Shown: positions 1 to 8,234, numbered from the stretch's first letter. The stretch: DNA of 64,000 nucleotides from UBA699 sp050261915 (GCA_050261915.1 JBLNDT010000052.1:40557-104556), one strand, 5' to 3'. A program made the numbers and translations. Notes: generated from the letters alone by a model not told the origin.

Positions 1-335
1 TCTACAGAGGCTTTTTTAAATCTGCTTAAAAGTGCGCCTATTAAATAATAGGAAGCCCTCATTTTCCTTACATCTTCTGTATTAGCATTTAAATTGTTTA
101 ATTTTGTACTATCTATCATAACTGAATTACAATTGCGAACTACTTTACAGCCAAGACTCTCTATTATTCTTTCCAGGCAGTTAACATCCTCGATATTCGG
201 TATATTATCTATATTACAGATACCGCTTCCTGCCAGTAGTGCAGCTGGAAGAATTGCAACCGCTGCATTTTTGGCACCGCTTATTTCTATATTGCCAAAA
301 AGAGGGTTACCTCCCTTTATAACTAGTTTCTCCAT
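1..335 (-). CDS. murA: UDP-N-acetylglucosamine 1-carboxyvinyltransferase, N-terminal part (runs off left edge)
   Basis: MurA transfers enolpyruvate from PEP to UDP-GlcNAc, the first committed step of peptidoglycan synthesis in the cytoplasm. Only the first 111 codons are inside the window; the rest lies to the left. The translated start MEKLVIKGGNPLFGNIEISG and the following GAKNAAVAIL (with the conserved substrate-binding lysine) are the family's N-terminal signature, followed by LGCKV and RMRASYY-like segments (MRASYYLIGALLSRFKKA). The catalytic cysteine loop near residue 115 lies beyond the edge and cannot be checked. The ATG at 333-335 is preceded by an AAGGATGG ribosome-binding site. Firmicutes usually carry two MurA paralogues and I cannot tell which this is. 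Confidence 0.9.
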   Translation of the reverse strand, partial: MEKLVIKGGNPLFGNIEISGAKNAAVAILPAALLAGSGICNIDNIPNIEDVNCLERIIESLGCKVVRNCNSVMIDSTKLNNLNANTEDVRKMRASYYLIGALLSRFKKASV

Positions 336-497
336 TGAAAAAATCCATCCTTATCTAATATAAAATATAGTTACAAACTCCATTATAACATAATTCTATA
401 TAATTTTATCATTTATTTCAGAAATGTGAATACCATATTAATTATTTTTTAAATATTTCCTCCTATTTTATTGGTATTATATATTCTGATTATATGG

Positions 498-503
498 TAT
501 AAT
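498..503 (+). promoter_or_regulatory. Possible -10 box for the 2H-like gene
   Basis: A perfect TATAAT 53 bases before the ATG at 556. No good -35 sits at 16-18 bases upstream (the nearest TTGGTA is 21 away), so this is weak evidence for a promoter. Confidence 0.3.
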
Positions 504-555
504 ACAAAATGTACAATAAATCATTGTTTATAGGGTATGGAGGAAGCAAAATAAA

Positions 556-1092
556 ATGAAGTATTATTTAGTGGCACTGCTTGATAAAAACTCAAATGAA
601 CATTTGGAACAGGTTCAAAGAAATATATGCAAAAAATACAAATTATTTAAGGGAACACCTTTATTATATATCCCCTTGGAAGTTATAGGAGACCCTGATG
701 TGGATAAATTAAGCAGGGTAGTATCTGACATAGTAAAACCGTATAAAAAGTTCAAGGTTTCAATAAATGGGGCAGAGTGCTCTAATTCAGCAATGAAATT
801 TGCAAATCTTAAGATTGAAAATAAGGGATATATAGTAAGACTAACAAGACATTTTAATGAAAAGCTTAAAATGAATGGTTTCGATGTAAAAGAAAATCAT
901 CAGGAACATCAATTGTGCATACCCCTATCTGGGAATTTATTTCACAGCAAGGAAAGTGTAAAGGATAATAATGATAATGTTAAAAATGAGAATATAAACA
1001 GGATGGTTACAATAGATAGAATAGAACTCTGGAAAAATGTAAATAACAAAAAAGATATGCTGGTTAAAAAATTTCAATTAAGAGAATATTAA
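556..1092 (+). CDS. 2H-phosphoesterase-like protein lacking both catalytic HxT motifs
   Basis: A 178-residue soluble protein with the overall pattern of the 2H phosphoesterase/2'-5' RNA ligase superfamily: an N-terminal strand (YYLVALLD), a first motif strand at residues 36-46 (LLYIPLEVIGD), a second at 119-124 (QLCIPL) and a final strand (IDRIELWKN) near 154-162. In active members the two strands carry HxT or HxS. Here the corresponding positions read Y38-I-P40 and C121-I-P123, so both catalytic histidines and threonines are absent. I therefore infer a non-catalytic, possibly RNA- or nucleotide-binding role; the assignment rests on pattern only. The ATG has GGAGGAA upstream, and a TATAAT at 498-503 may be its -10 box. 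It stands alone, convergent with glnA. Confidence 0.6.
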   Translation: MKYYLVALLDKNSNEHLEQVQRNICKKYKLFKGTPLLYIPLEVIGDPDVDKLSRVVSDIVKPYKKFKVSINGAECSNSAMKFANLKIENKGYIVRLTRHFNEKLKMNGFDVKENHQEHQLCIPLSGNLFHSKESVKDNNDNVKNENINRMVTIDRIELWKNVNNKKDMLVKKFQLREY

Positions 1093-1095
1093 AAT

Positions 1096-1119
1096 AGGGT
1101 GTGTCCTTGGACACACCCT
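1096..1119. terminator. Bidirectional hairpin between convergent genes
   Basis: AGGGTGTGTCC followed by GGACACACCCT forms a near-perfect inverted repeat in the 33 bases between the 2H-like gene and the end of glnA. The flanks are A/T-rich on both sides but lack a long uninterrupted T run, so it may act as a modest terminator for both genes. Confidence 0.65.
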
Positions 1120-1125
1120 TAAAAT

Positions 1126-3024
1126 TTATATATCAAGTAAGTTTTTCTTGTATGCAGAGTATAACTCTCTAAGCTCACTCATTTTTGAATCAAGTTCAAG
1201 CTGATAGTTTGAAAGCTCACTGTAGTTTTCTGCTTCAGTAGCAATTCTGATTCTTGTGAATAAGCTCTTTTTAGCATAAGTATCTTTCATTATATAATGT
1301 CTTAATTCACTTATCTTCATCCAGTTTGCCACATCAAGGTCAAGAGCCTTTTCTGCTTGGTGAACCATCTTGTAGCTTCTTATTTCTTTAGCGTAATCAT
1401 TTATTATTCTATTTGTGATTTCAACAACCCATTTCTTTGTTGTACCCATTCTAAAGCTGTTTATAAGCTTATCAGTTAAAACATCTGCATCTTTAAGTAC
1501 TGCAGTTTTTTCTGGGTATTTGTCAAAGGCACATAGGTTTTCATATACAGTTGCAGGAGCCTTTCCAAAGAATGCTTCTCTATCTTCATCACTGTAATCT
1601 TCGAATACATCTTCTTCACTTCTGTATGCTCTTCCTTTTTCAAGGTAATCAGCAGTATCTTCAGGTTTCTTTGAAAGTTCTGCAAGAAGGTCATCTTCAT
1701 TTTTGCCATTAGTTACAGCATATTTTATGCCGTCTATCATTGCCATATATAATGTGGCAATGCAGAGGTATGAATTTGTGTTAGGGTTAGGAGATCTAAG
1801 TTCAAATCTTGTAGCAAGTGGATTCTGAAGATCTCTTATAACTCCTATAAGGATAGTTCTGTTTCTTGATGGTATGTCAACTGAATGTCCAATTGAAGTA
1901 ACTATACAAACAGGAGCCTCAAAACCTGGTTTTAATCTTCTAAGTGAATCATTTGTAGAAGATACAAATGGGTTTATAACTTCATAGTTCTTAAGTATTC
2001 CCATTATTGATGCATAACCAAATCTGCTTAAGAAATGATTGTTTGTTGCAGTAAACAGGTTGATTCTTTTCCCGTTCTTAAGCTTAATTGCTATTCCAAG
2101 ATGAGTATGTTCTCCGCTTCCAGCAACACCATCTATAGGCTTAGCAAGGAATGTTACATCAAGGCCGTTTCTTCTAAAGTTTTCATGGATTATGCTTTTT
2201 ATGTAAAGCTCATTGTCTGCAGCCTGAAGTGCAGTTGAATATTTCCAGTCGATTTCAAGCTGTTCCATTATATGAGTATAGTTTCCTGATTCATTAAGCT
2301 TAGCTTTAACTCCGCCAACTTCCTTGTGACCCATTTCTGGTTCAAGGCCATAAGCTTCCATTACAGAAAGAGACTGCTCAAGTGCTGTTCTAACTGCACC
2401 CTTTGTCTTAGTCCAGTATTGTTCCTGAAGTACCTGGGAAGTGGATAGTTCTTCAACTTCTGTTTTTTCGTTTGGTGTTTTTACCCAAAACTCAAGTTCT
2501 GTAGCGCAGGTTGCTACTATATCTTCTATGTCTTCAAATTTTATATTAAATGTATCTAAGGACTCTGGGTATTTTTTAATAAGCCCTGTAAGAGTTGCTT
2601 TGAAGTGATCTATAGATTTTTTTAGAATGGATCTTGAATCCACTGGCTTATTTTCGTGATAGAGGTAGCATGGTATTCTTAAAGAACCTACAGGTTTTCC
2701 TGTTTTAGGGTCTATATTTTCATAATTATAGTCGATGAACCAATTAACATCCAAATCTGCAAGCATATCTACCTTAGCATTGTTAAGGGATGCTATTCCA
2801 GGGAGCACAACTGATGAACCGTCAGTTTGAACTGCACCGCTTAAAAAGGTGTTAATATCGTCTAAGAATATTTTTGTAGGTATTTTTTCGTCAGTACTGT
2901 TTCCGGATAAATCCAATCCTACCAAGGAAACAAATTTTATCTCCGGGTGAGCTGTAAGTATTTTTTCCAAGTCTGATTCTGAATGTTTTTCTTTCGGGAT
3001 CACATAAATTAAATCATTTATCAT
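1126..3024 (-). CDS. glnA: Glutamine synthetase, large clostridial form (632 residues)
   Basis: ATP-dependent ligation of ammonia to glutamate, the main route of nitrogen assimilation. The catalytic barrel is recognisable from ATELEFW (metal-ligand glutamate region), VAGSGEHTHLGI (counterpart of the GSGxHxH ammonia/metal site), NRTILIGVIRD (ATP-site arginine region) and RFELRSPNPNTNSYL (glutamate-binding arginine plus the C-terminal signature). At 632 residues it is longer than the 440-470 of type I enzymes and diverges from them in sequence, resembling the large synthetases of clostridia. The true start is the ATG at 3022-3024, eight bases after GGAGGT; longer in-frame starts upstream have no ribosome-binding site. 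It is monocistronic and divergent from murI, with its own promoter at 3092-3120. No antiterminator gene such as nitR is next to it. Confidence 0.87.
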   Translation of the reverse strand: MINDLIYVIPKEKHSESDLEKILTAHPEIKFVSLVGLDLSGNSTDEKIPTKIFLDDINTFLSGAVQTDGSSVVLPGIASLNNAKVDMLADLDVNWFIDYNYENIDPKTGKPVGSLRIPCYLYHENKPVDSRSILKKSIDHFKATLTGLIKKYPESLDTFNIKFEDIEDIVATCATELEFWVKTPNEKTEVEELSTSQVLQEQYWTKTKGAVRTALEQSLSVMEAYGLEPEMGHKEVGGVKAKLNESGNYTHIMEQLEIDWKYSTALQAADNELYIKSIIHENFRRNGLDVTFLAKPIDGVAGSGEHTHLGIAIKLKNGKRINLFTATNNHFLSRFGYASIMGILKNYEVINPFVSSTNDSLRRLKPGFEAPVCIVTSIGHSVDIPSRNRTILIGVIRDLQNPLATRFELRSPNPNTNSYLCIATLYMAMIDGIKYAVTNGKNEDDLLAELSKKPEDTADYLEKGRAYRSEEDVFEDYSDEDREAFFGKAPATVYENLCAFDKYPEKTAVLKDADVLTDKLINSFRMGTTKKWVVEITNRIINDYAKEIRSYKMVHQAEKALDLDVANWMKISELRHYIMKDTYAKKSLFTRIRIATEAENYSELSNYQLELDSKMSELRELYSAYKKNLLDI

Positions 3025-3091
3025 AATGTACCTCCATAAAAATATTAAAGAGCAGAAATACTCTATTATACTGTATACCAATATATTCATG

Positions 3092-3120
3092 ATTTTATAA
3101 TTAATATGTGAATAAGTCAA
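3092..3120 (-). promoter_or_regulatory. Sigma-A promoter of glnA
   Basis: On the minus strand TTGACT (3115-3120), a 17-base spacer, then TAAAAT (3092-3097). It lies about 70 bases before the glnA start. Confidence 0.65.
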
Positions 3121-3298
3121 TAGTAATAAGAATTAAGGGATTTCAATAATTGAAAAACCCTGGAGATTTTACATGAACTTAATATGGATATAGCAATAAT
3201 AATTGAAAACACAACGTTTTCATTAATTAATTATTTATTAAATACATTAAAAAATTTCAATATTATAAATGTAATAAATTATGCATATTTATACTATA

Positions 3299-3327
3299 TT
3301 GATATGTTTTTTTAAAAGTGGTATCAT
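3299..3327 (+). promoter_or_regulatory. Sigma-A promoter of murI
   Basis: TTGATA (3299-3304), a 17-base spacer, then TATCAT (3322-3327), about 40 bases before the GTG start of murI. Confidence 0.7.
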
Positions 3328-3368
3328 GAAATAATGGTGTAAACATGTGAAACAACAGAGGTGGTAAT

Positions 3369-4145
3369 GTGGAGAAGGTATTAAAACCAATAGGGTTTTT
3401 CGATTCGGGAGTTGGAGGCATAAGCGTATTAAAAGAAGCTGTTAAGCTCCTGCCAAAAGAAAATTATATATATTTCGGAGATTCGAAAAATGCACCATAT
3501 GGGGTTAAAACGGTGGAGGAAGTTAAGGAGCTAACCTTTAATGCTGTAAACTTTCTTATGGATATGGATGTAAAGGCTGTGGTAATAGCATGTAATACAG
3601 CAACCAGTGCTGCCATTGAAGATTTAAGGTCAACGTTTCAGTATATGCCAGTTATAGGAATTGAACCAGCACTAAAGCCTGCCATGGAATATAGGAAAAA
3701 TGGAAAGATAATTATTATGGCTACCACCATGACTCTTGCAGAGAAAAAATTTAGCAATCTTTTAAAAAGATACCATAAGGAAGCAGAAATTCTTCCTATG
3801 CCTTGTCCGGGTCTGGTGGAATATATTGAAAGCGGAGTTACAGAGGGGCCTCTTGTAGAAGAGTATCTTAAGGAGAAGTTCAAGCCATATATGGCTTCAG
3901 GAGTTGGCGCTGTAGTTCTTGGGTGCACTCACTATCCCTTTGTTAAACATACAATACAAAATATACTTGGAAATGATACTCCAGTAATCGATGGAAGTTC
4001 AGGTACTGCCTCCCAGCTGAAAAGGCAGCTTACAAAGCATAAAATTTTAAATGAATCAAATACTGATGGATATGTAAAAATATTTAACTCTATAAATGAA
4101 GAGAAGATTATTGAGTTGTCATATAAACTATTAAGGATGCCTTAA
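3369..4145 (+). CDS. murI: Glutamate racemase
   Basis: Interconverts L- and D-glutamate with two cysteine bases and no cofactor, supplying D-Glu to MurD for peptidoglycan; murD is at the far end of this window. The 258-residue protein has the family pattern: GFFDSGVGGISVL at the N-terminus, YFGDSKNAPYG, the first catalytic cysteine in IACNTATS, and the second in LGCTHYP. Length and motifs are typical, so it should be active. The GTG start follows GAGGTGG. It is a single-gene unit with its own promoter and a terminator overlapping the stop codon. Confidence 0.95.
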   Translation: MEKVLKPIGFFDSGVGGISVLKEAVKLLPKENYIYFGDSKNAPYGVKTVEEVKELTFNAVNFLMDMDVKAVVIACNTATSAAIEDLRSTFQYMPVIGIEPALKPAMEYRKNGKIIIMATTMTLAEKKFSNLLKRYHKEAEILPMPCPGLVEYIESGVTEGPLVEEYLKEKFKPYMASGVGAVVLGCTHYPFVKHTIQNILGNDTPVIDGSSGTASQLKRQLTKHKILNESNTDGYVKIFNSINEEKIIELSYKLLRMP

Positions 4146-4168
4146 CAAAATTTGTTAAGGCATTTTTG
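4138..4168 (+). terminator. Rho-independent terminator of murI
   Basis: TGCCTTAACA and TGTTAAGGCA form a perfect 10-bp stem around a 5-base loop, followed by TTTTT. The stem contains the murI stop codon. Confidence 0.9.
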
Positions 4169-4188
4169 TAAATTTTTTATGGAAATGC

Positions 4189-4218
4189 TTGTACAATATA
4201 TTGGACAAGTGGTATAAT
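4189..4218 (+). promoter_or_regulatory. Promoter of ilvA with extended -10
   Basis: TTGTAC (4189-4194), an 18-base spacer and TATAAT (4213-4218), preceded by TGG as an extended -10. The leader to the ATG is about 60 bases, too short for a T-box or an attenuator. Confidence 0.65.
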
Positions 4219-4284
4219 AAAATGCATAGAGGGCATAATTTATTTTATGAAAACGTTTATAAATTATTTTTGGAGGGAAAATAT

Positions 4285-5496
4285 ATGGATTTAAATTTAG
4301 CTAAAATTAAACAAGCTCAGGAAAACATTAAAGGAGTTGCTAGAAGGACACCATTGTTCTTCACAGACACATTTTCAAACAAATGCGGATGTAAACTTTA
4401 CCTAAAGTGTGAAAACAAACAAAAAACTGGAGCTTTTAAATTAAGAGGAGCATACAATAAGCTAGTATGTCTTACTGAAGAAGAAAAGAGCAAGGGAGTT
4501 ATAGCTTCCTCAGCAGGAAATCACGCTCAGGGAGTTGCTTATGCAGCTACAGCTTTTGGAGTTAAATCCACAATAGTAATGCCAGTAACAGCACCTCAGG
4601 CAAAGGTTCAAGCTACTAGAGGCTATGGTGCAGAAGTAGTTCAATTTGGACAGGTATTTGATGATGCAGCAGCTAAAGCTGTAGAACTTCAGAAGGAAAC
4701 AGGAGCAACCTACCTTCACCCATTTAATGATGTTGATTTAATGGCAGGTCAGGGAACAATAGGTCTTGAAGTATTAGAAGATCTTCCAGAAGCAGATGTA
4801 ATCCTTGTTCCAATTGGAGGAGGCGGACTGATTTCAGGTATAGCTACTGCAGTGAAATCCATAAAGCCTGAAATAAGAGTTATAGGAATTCAGCCTGAAG
4901 TTATAGCATCCACAAAGGCATCCCTTGAAAAAGGTGAAGTAGTTACATTACCAGGAGTTAAATCTCTTGCAGATGGTATATCTGTTGCAACTCCAGGAAG
5001 CATATGCTTTGAATATATTAAAAAGTATGTGGATGAAGTAATAACTGTTACAGAAAATGAAATTGCTTTTGCTATGTTCAATTTAATGGAAAGAAACAAG
5101 CTTGTAACAGAAGGGTCTGGAGCAGCACCTCTTGCAGCATTGCTTGCCGGAAAAGTAAAAGGAATTGAAGGTAAAAACGTTGTGGCTTTAGTAAGCGGAG
5201 GAAACGTAGATATAGCTACATCAGCTAAGATAATTGAAAGAGAACTCGTACTTCAGCACAGAAGAATAAGATTCCAGGTAGAACTTGCCGATAAGGTTGG
5301 ACAGCTTGGAACACTTATTTCTGAAATAAGCGGTTTAGGAGGAAACGTAGTTACAGCTAGACAGGACAATAACTGGAATGAAAAAGGTCTTGAATATGCA
5401 AATGTTAACTTCGAAATAACAGCAGAATCCCCAGAACACGGAACTCACATAATTGAAGCGTTAACTTCAAAGGGGTACAATTTAAAAACTATGTAA
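4285..5496 (+). CDS. ilvA: Threonine ammonia-lyase (threonine dehydratase) with C-terminal ACT domain
   Basis: PLP enzyme converting threonine to 2-oxobutanoate and ammonia, feeding isoleucine synthesis or threonine fermentation. The PLP lysine is in KTGAFKLRGAYNKL, the phosphate-binding glycine loop is IGGGGLISGI, and SAGNHAQGVA is the family's substrate loop. After the catalytic domain (residues about 1-320) a single ACT domain follows (VELADKVGQLGTLISEISG onward). This compact 403-residue layout is that of the TdcB/short IlvA group, not the 500-residue biosynthetic enzyme with a double regulatory domain, so tdcB is an alternative name. The chosen ATG has GGAGGG eight bases upstream; a longer start at 4189 would lie inside the promoter. 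It is a single-gene unit with no other branched-chain gene nearby. Confidence 0.9.
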   Translation: MDLNLAKIKQAQENIKGVARRTPLFFTDTFSNKCGCKLYLKCENKQKTGAFKLRGAYNKLVCLTEEEKSKGVIASSAGNHAQGVAYAATAFGVKSTIVMPVTAPQAKVQATRGYGAEVVQFGQVFDDAAAKAVELQKETGATYLHPFNDVDLMAGQGTIGLEVLEDLPEADVILVPIGGGGLISGIATAVKSIKPEIRVIGIQPEVIASTKASLEKGEVVTLPGVKSLADGISVATPGSICFEYIKKYVDEVITVTENEIAFAMFNLMERNKLVTEGSGAAPLAALLAGKVKGIEGKNVVALVSGGNVDIATSAKIIERELVLQHRRIRFQVELADKVGQLGTLISEISGLGGNVVTARQDNNWNEKGLEYANVNFEITAESPEHGTHIIEALTSKGYNLKTM

Positions 5497-5503
5497 TAAT
5501 ATT

Positions 5504-5537
5504 AAGGTGCAGTAAATAAATATTTGCTGCACCTTTT
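5504..5537 (+). terminator. Terminator of ilvA
   Basis: AAGGTGCAGTAAATA and TATTTGCTGCACCTT form a long stem with one G-U pair and a short loop, followed by TTTT-like sequence. Confidence 0.85.
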
Positions 5538-5553
5538 CACATGAGGAAAATAT

Positions 5554-5582
5554 TTGAATATATTTTATTTATAATTTATAAT
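5554..5582 (+). promoter_or_regulatory. Sigma-A promoter of the cyclophilin gene
   Basis: TTGAAT (5554-5559), a 17-base spacer and TATAAT (5577-5582), 53 bases before the ATG at 5636. Confidence 0.7.
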
Positions 5583-5635
5583 AAGATACATATTAATTTT
5601 AAGCACTTGAAAAATATTTGAATGGAGGAAAAATT

Positions 5636-6151
5636 ATGAATCCAATAGTTACAATTAAAATGAGTACAGGTAAAGTTATGAAAGCAGAGCTTTATCCTGA
5701 AATTGCACCAAATACAGTTAAGAATTTTATCAGCCTTGTAAACAAAGGGTTTTACAACGGCCTTGTTTTCCATAGGGTTATCCCGGGCTTTATGATACAG
5801 GGAGGATGCCCAGAAGGTATAGGAACCGGTGGACCAGGATATGGAATAAAGGGAGAATTTAAAATTAACGGCTTTGAAAACAATTTAAAGCATACAGAAG
5901 GAGTTCTTTCCATGGCAAGGTCCATGAGTCCTAATTCAGCAGGAAGCCAATTTTTCATAATGGTAGAGAATTCTCCGCATCTTGATGGACAGTACGCTGC
6001 CTTTGGAAAATTAACTGAAGGGCTTGATGTTGCACAGGAAATTGTAAATGCAAAAAGAGACTTCAGAGATAAGCCTTATGAAGATCAGGTAATGGAAGAA
6101 GTTACTGTAGACACCTTCGGAGTTGAATATGGTGAGCCTGAAAAGGCATAA
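5636..6151 (+). CDS. Cyclophilin-type peptidyl-prolyl cis-trans isomerase
   Basis: Cytoplasmic protein-folding isomerase of 171 residues with no signal peptide. The cyclophilin core is clear: FHRVIPGFMIQGG (catalytic arginine, Phe and Gln), GVLSMARSMSPNSAGSQFFI, and LDGQYAAFGKL. The usual tryptophan of the cyclosporin site is not evident, as in many bacterial PpiB-like proteins. The ATG at 5636 follows GGAGG. It starts a run of three same-direction genes: a DUF3783 gene 22 bases downstream, then an XRE regulator. No terminator separates them, so they may be co-transcribed from the promoter at 5554. Confidence 0.93.
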   Translation: MNPIVTIKMSTGKVMKAELYPEIAPNTVKNFISLVNKGFYNGLVFHRVIPGFMIQGGCPEGIGTGGPGYGIKGEFKINGFENNLKHTEGVLSMARSMSPNSAGSQFFIMVENSPHLDGQYAAFGKLTEGLDVAQEIVNAKRDFRDKPYEDQVMEEVTVDTFGVEYGEPEKA

Positions 6152-6173
6152 ATGTTAGCCGGGAGGGGTTTCA

Positions 6174-6548
6174 TTGGATAATAAAAAGCTTATTTTAAGC
6201 TATGGTTTTGACTTTGGAGAGATGAGTAAAATTCAAAAAATTGCCAAAGAGGTTAATTTATCTTCTGTAAAGACGGTTAAAAATACCATGGGAAAAATGA
6301 CGGTAAATGATATAATTAATGGAAACCTATTTGAAGTATATGATTGCAGCATGCCAAAGGTAAAGGTGATTTTATTAAACAACTTCAGTGATTATGAACT
6401 TGAAAAAGCTATAAGCATGTTTAAGTCAGCCTTCAGCGAAATTCCTATATTAGCTGTTGTTACAGAAAGTTCTATAAACTGGACCTTTGAAAAACTGGTT
6501 AATCACCTTGAAGAGGAAAGACAGTGGCACAGAATGCAAAACAGATAA
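6174..6548 (+). CDS. DUF3783 domain protein
   Basis: A 124-residue soluble protein of unknown function. The C-terminal half (residues about 62-120: VILLNNFSDYELEKAI, PILAVVTESSINWTFEKLVN, HLEEER) fits the DUF3783 family of small Firmicute proteins as I recall it. The N-terminal half reads like a short alpha/beta domain. The TTG start is supported by GGGAGGGG eight bases upstream. It lies between the cyclophilin and an XRE regulator with gaps of 22 and 13 bases, which suggests one operon. No catalytic motif is visible and I assign no function. Confidence 0.75.
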   Translation: MDNKKLILSYGFDFGEMSKIQKIAKEVNLSSVKTVKNTMGKMTVNDIINGNLFEVYDCSMPKVKVILLNNFSDYELEKAISMFKSAFSEIPILAVVTESSINWTFEKLVNHLEEERQWHRMQNR

Positions 6549-6561
6549 TTTGGAGGATACT

Positions 6562-7233
6562 ATGAGCAGGGTAGGAGAAAAAGTTAAAGAAGCAAGAACT
6601 GTTGCAGGGTTAAGCCAAAAACAGCTGGCAAAAAAACTTGGAGTAGCTGAGAATTTTGTAAATGAAGTTGAAACAGGCAGAAAAATAATAAACCAGGACA
6701 TGATAGACAGACTTTCAAAGGTTCTAGGCAGAGATATAAACGATATTACCATGTCCTTCGAAGAACAGGTGTTTAAAGAAGAAAAGGAACAAAAACAAAC
6801 CTTCAAAAAGGAAGTTAAAGAAAGAATCAGCGATGTTTGGAATGATGCCTTTGCTTCTGTTATAAAAAGCGTACCTGTATATGATTATAGTTTGTCTAAG
6901 GTAAAGGGAGCAAGACAGCTTCCAATCCTAAATAATAAAATAGAAGGTCATAATCAGGATAAAGTTTTTTACATTGAAATTGAAGATGATGATATGCTGG
7001 GGTTTAGAATTTCAAAAGGAGATTTGGCATTTGCCCAGGCTACAAACGAGTTTTTCAACAACTCAATATCACTTATACAATATGGTGATAAAAGAATAGT
7101 AAGGCAGCTTAAGAGGCTGGACAACAACAAAGCCCTTATTATAAGCAACAAGGGCGTAGTACAAACAGAAACTGCAGAAATAAAGGAAATTAAAGTGATA
7201 GCTAAGCTTGAAAGACTTGAAATAGTGCTTTAA
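6562..7233 (+). CDS. XRE-family regulator with S24/LexA-like C-terminal domain lacking the catalytic serine
   Basis: A 223-residue transcription regulator. Residues about 4-60 are a Cro/CI-type helix-turn-helix (VKEARTVAGLSQKQLAKKLG, then VENFVNEVETGRK-type helices). A charged linker (KEEKEQKQTFKKEVKERI) precedes a C-terminal domain from about residue 130 whose strands (FYIEIEDDDMLGFRISKGDL, then DKRIVRQLKRL) resemble S24 repressors. In LexA/CI the first segment reads GDSM with the nucleophilic Ser; here it is DDDM, so self-cleavage is not expected. I infer a non-cleaving sensor. The ATG follows GGAGG. The stop codon overlaps that of the convergent radical-SAM gene. Confidence 0.8.
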   Translation: MSRVGEKVKEARTVAGLSQKQLAKKLGVAENFVNEVETGRKIINQDMIDRLSKVLGRDINDITMSFEEQVFKEEKEQKQTFKKEVKERISDVWNDAFASVIKSVPVYDYSLSKVKGARQLPILNNKIEGHNQDKVFYIEIEDDDMLGFRISKGDLAFAQATNEFFNNSISLIQYGDKRIVRQLKRLDNNKALIISNKGVVQTETAEIKEIKVIAKLERLEIVL

Positions 7234-8120
7234 AAACCCTTTATATCAAAATCGGGAACAAAGGCAACACTTGCAGTGCCTGAATCCTGTATAAATGCAT
7301 TATGTATACCTAAACCTAAGCAGTATTCAATTATTGAATCGTAATGCTTAGGTTTTAAATTTTTATTTATTTCAGGATACTCGGCTGCCTTGTACATTGG
7401 AGTGTACTGATTCATAAGGCTTATAAATACATCATCTGAGTAGGTTTGGTATATATGGTCAATCACTTTTTTGCTGTCAAATAATAGACCTGGGAGCATG
7501 AGATGACGTATTATTATTCCCTTTATTATCATACCATTTTCGTCAAATTCAGCCTTTCCAACTTGGTTGTACATTTCTCCTATTGCTTTGGAGGCATGAT
7601 AAAAGTAATCTTTTGCCTCGGAGTATTTTACAGCATAGTCATCTTTAAAATACTTGAGATCTGCTAAATACACATCAACGTGGCCTTTAAGGGCCTTTAT
7701 TGTTTCAACGTTTTCATAGCTGTTTGTATTATATAAAACAGGAATATTAAGCCCATTTTTTTTCGCACACTTTAAAGCATCAATAATTTGGGGAGCATAT
7801 TGAGTAGGGGTTACAAGATTTATATTATGAGCTCCTTTTTTTTGCAGGTTGATAAATATTTCAGCAAGCTCCTCTGTGGTAACTTCTTTTCCCAGGGATT
7901 CCTGGCTTATTCTATAATTTTGGCAAAAAACACAACGAAGGTTACAGTTTGAAAAGAAAATTGTTCCAGAACCATTACTTCCTGAAACACAAGGCTCCTC
8001 CCACTGATGAAGATATGCCTTGGCAATTTTAACTTCTTTTCCAGAATTACAAAAGCCAATAATGCCTTCAGCTCTGTTTACACCGCAATTTCTAGGACAT
8101 AGCAGACATTTTTCAAGCAT
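7230..8120 (-). CDS. Radical SAM protein of the PflX type (pyruvate formate-lyase-activase-like)
   Basis: A 296-residue radical SAM enzyme. The cluster-binding motif is CNLRCVFCQN (C-x3-C-x2-C). An extra N-terminal cysteine set (CLLCPRNCGVNR and FCNSG) is typical of the PflX/AmmeMemoRadiSam relatives. The barrel continues with NLVTPTQYAP and VLYNTNSYE. The substrate is unknown: no formate acetyltransferase or other glycyl-radical enzyme is nearby, so a true PFL-activase role is doubtful. The ATG at 8118-8120 has GAGGTG seven bases upstream. The gene is convergent with the XRE gene and overlaps its stop by 4 bases, and is divergent from the lipoprotein gene. Confidence 0.85.
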   Translation of the reverse strand: MLEKCLLCPRNCGVNRAEGIIGFCNSGKEVKIAKAYLHQWEEPCVSGSNGSGTIFFSNCNLRCVFCQNYRISQESLGKEVTTEELAEIFINLQKKGAHNINLVTPTQYAPQIIDALKCAKKNGLNIPVLYNTNSYENVETIKALKGHVDVYLADLKYFKDDYAVKYSEAKDYFYHASKAIGEMYNQVGKAEFDENGMIIKGIIIRHLMLPGLLFDSKKVIDHIYQTYSDDVFISLMNQYTPMYKAAEYPEINKNLKPKHYDSIIEYCLGLGIHNAFIQDSGTASVAFVPDFDIKGF

Positions 8121-8234
8121 AATAACACCTCTAAATATTAGTAAATTAATTATATACTTTTTTTATAAATAATAAAATTTTTATTTTTTGGAAAGCTAAT
8201 AGTAATGATATTATTTATGAAGAAGGTGTTTGCT

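Larger units (their letters stand above)
3025..3368. other. Divergent intergenic region glnA/murI
   Basis: This 344-base gene-free stretch is very AT-rich. It holds one promoter facing each way (3092-3120 minus, 3299-3327 plus). I see no further open reading frame or stable hairpin. Confidence 0.6.

Noticed and set aside
94..363. Open frame on the + strand near the left edge
   Set aside because: It lies antisense to the murA coding region, whose translation matches a conserved enzyme; the + frame has no ribosome-binding site or family resemblance.
3025..3120. Nitrogen-control antiterminator leader for glnA
   Set aside because: There is a plain promoter with a leader of about 60 bases and no terminator hairpin before the start codon.
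6562..7233. Self-cleaving LexA-like repressor
   Set aside because: The serine of the catalytic dyad is replaced (DDDM in place of GDSM), so autoproteolysis is not supported.
7230..8120. Pyruvate formate-lyase activating enzyme
   Set aside because: No formate acetyltransferase is nearby and the N-terminal cysteine set is that of the PflX-type relatives, so only family-level naming is justified.
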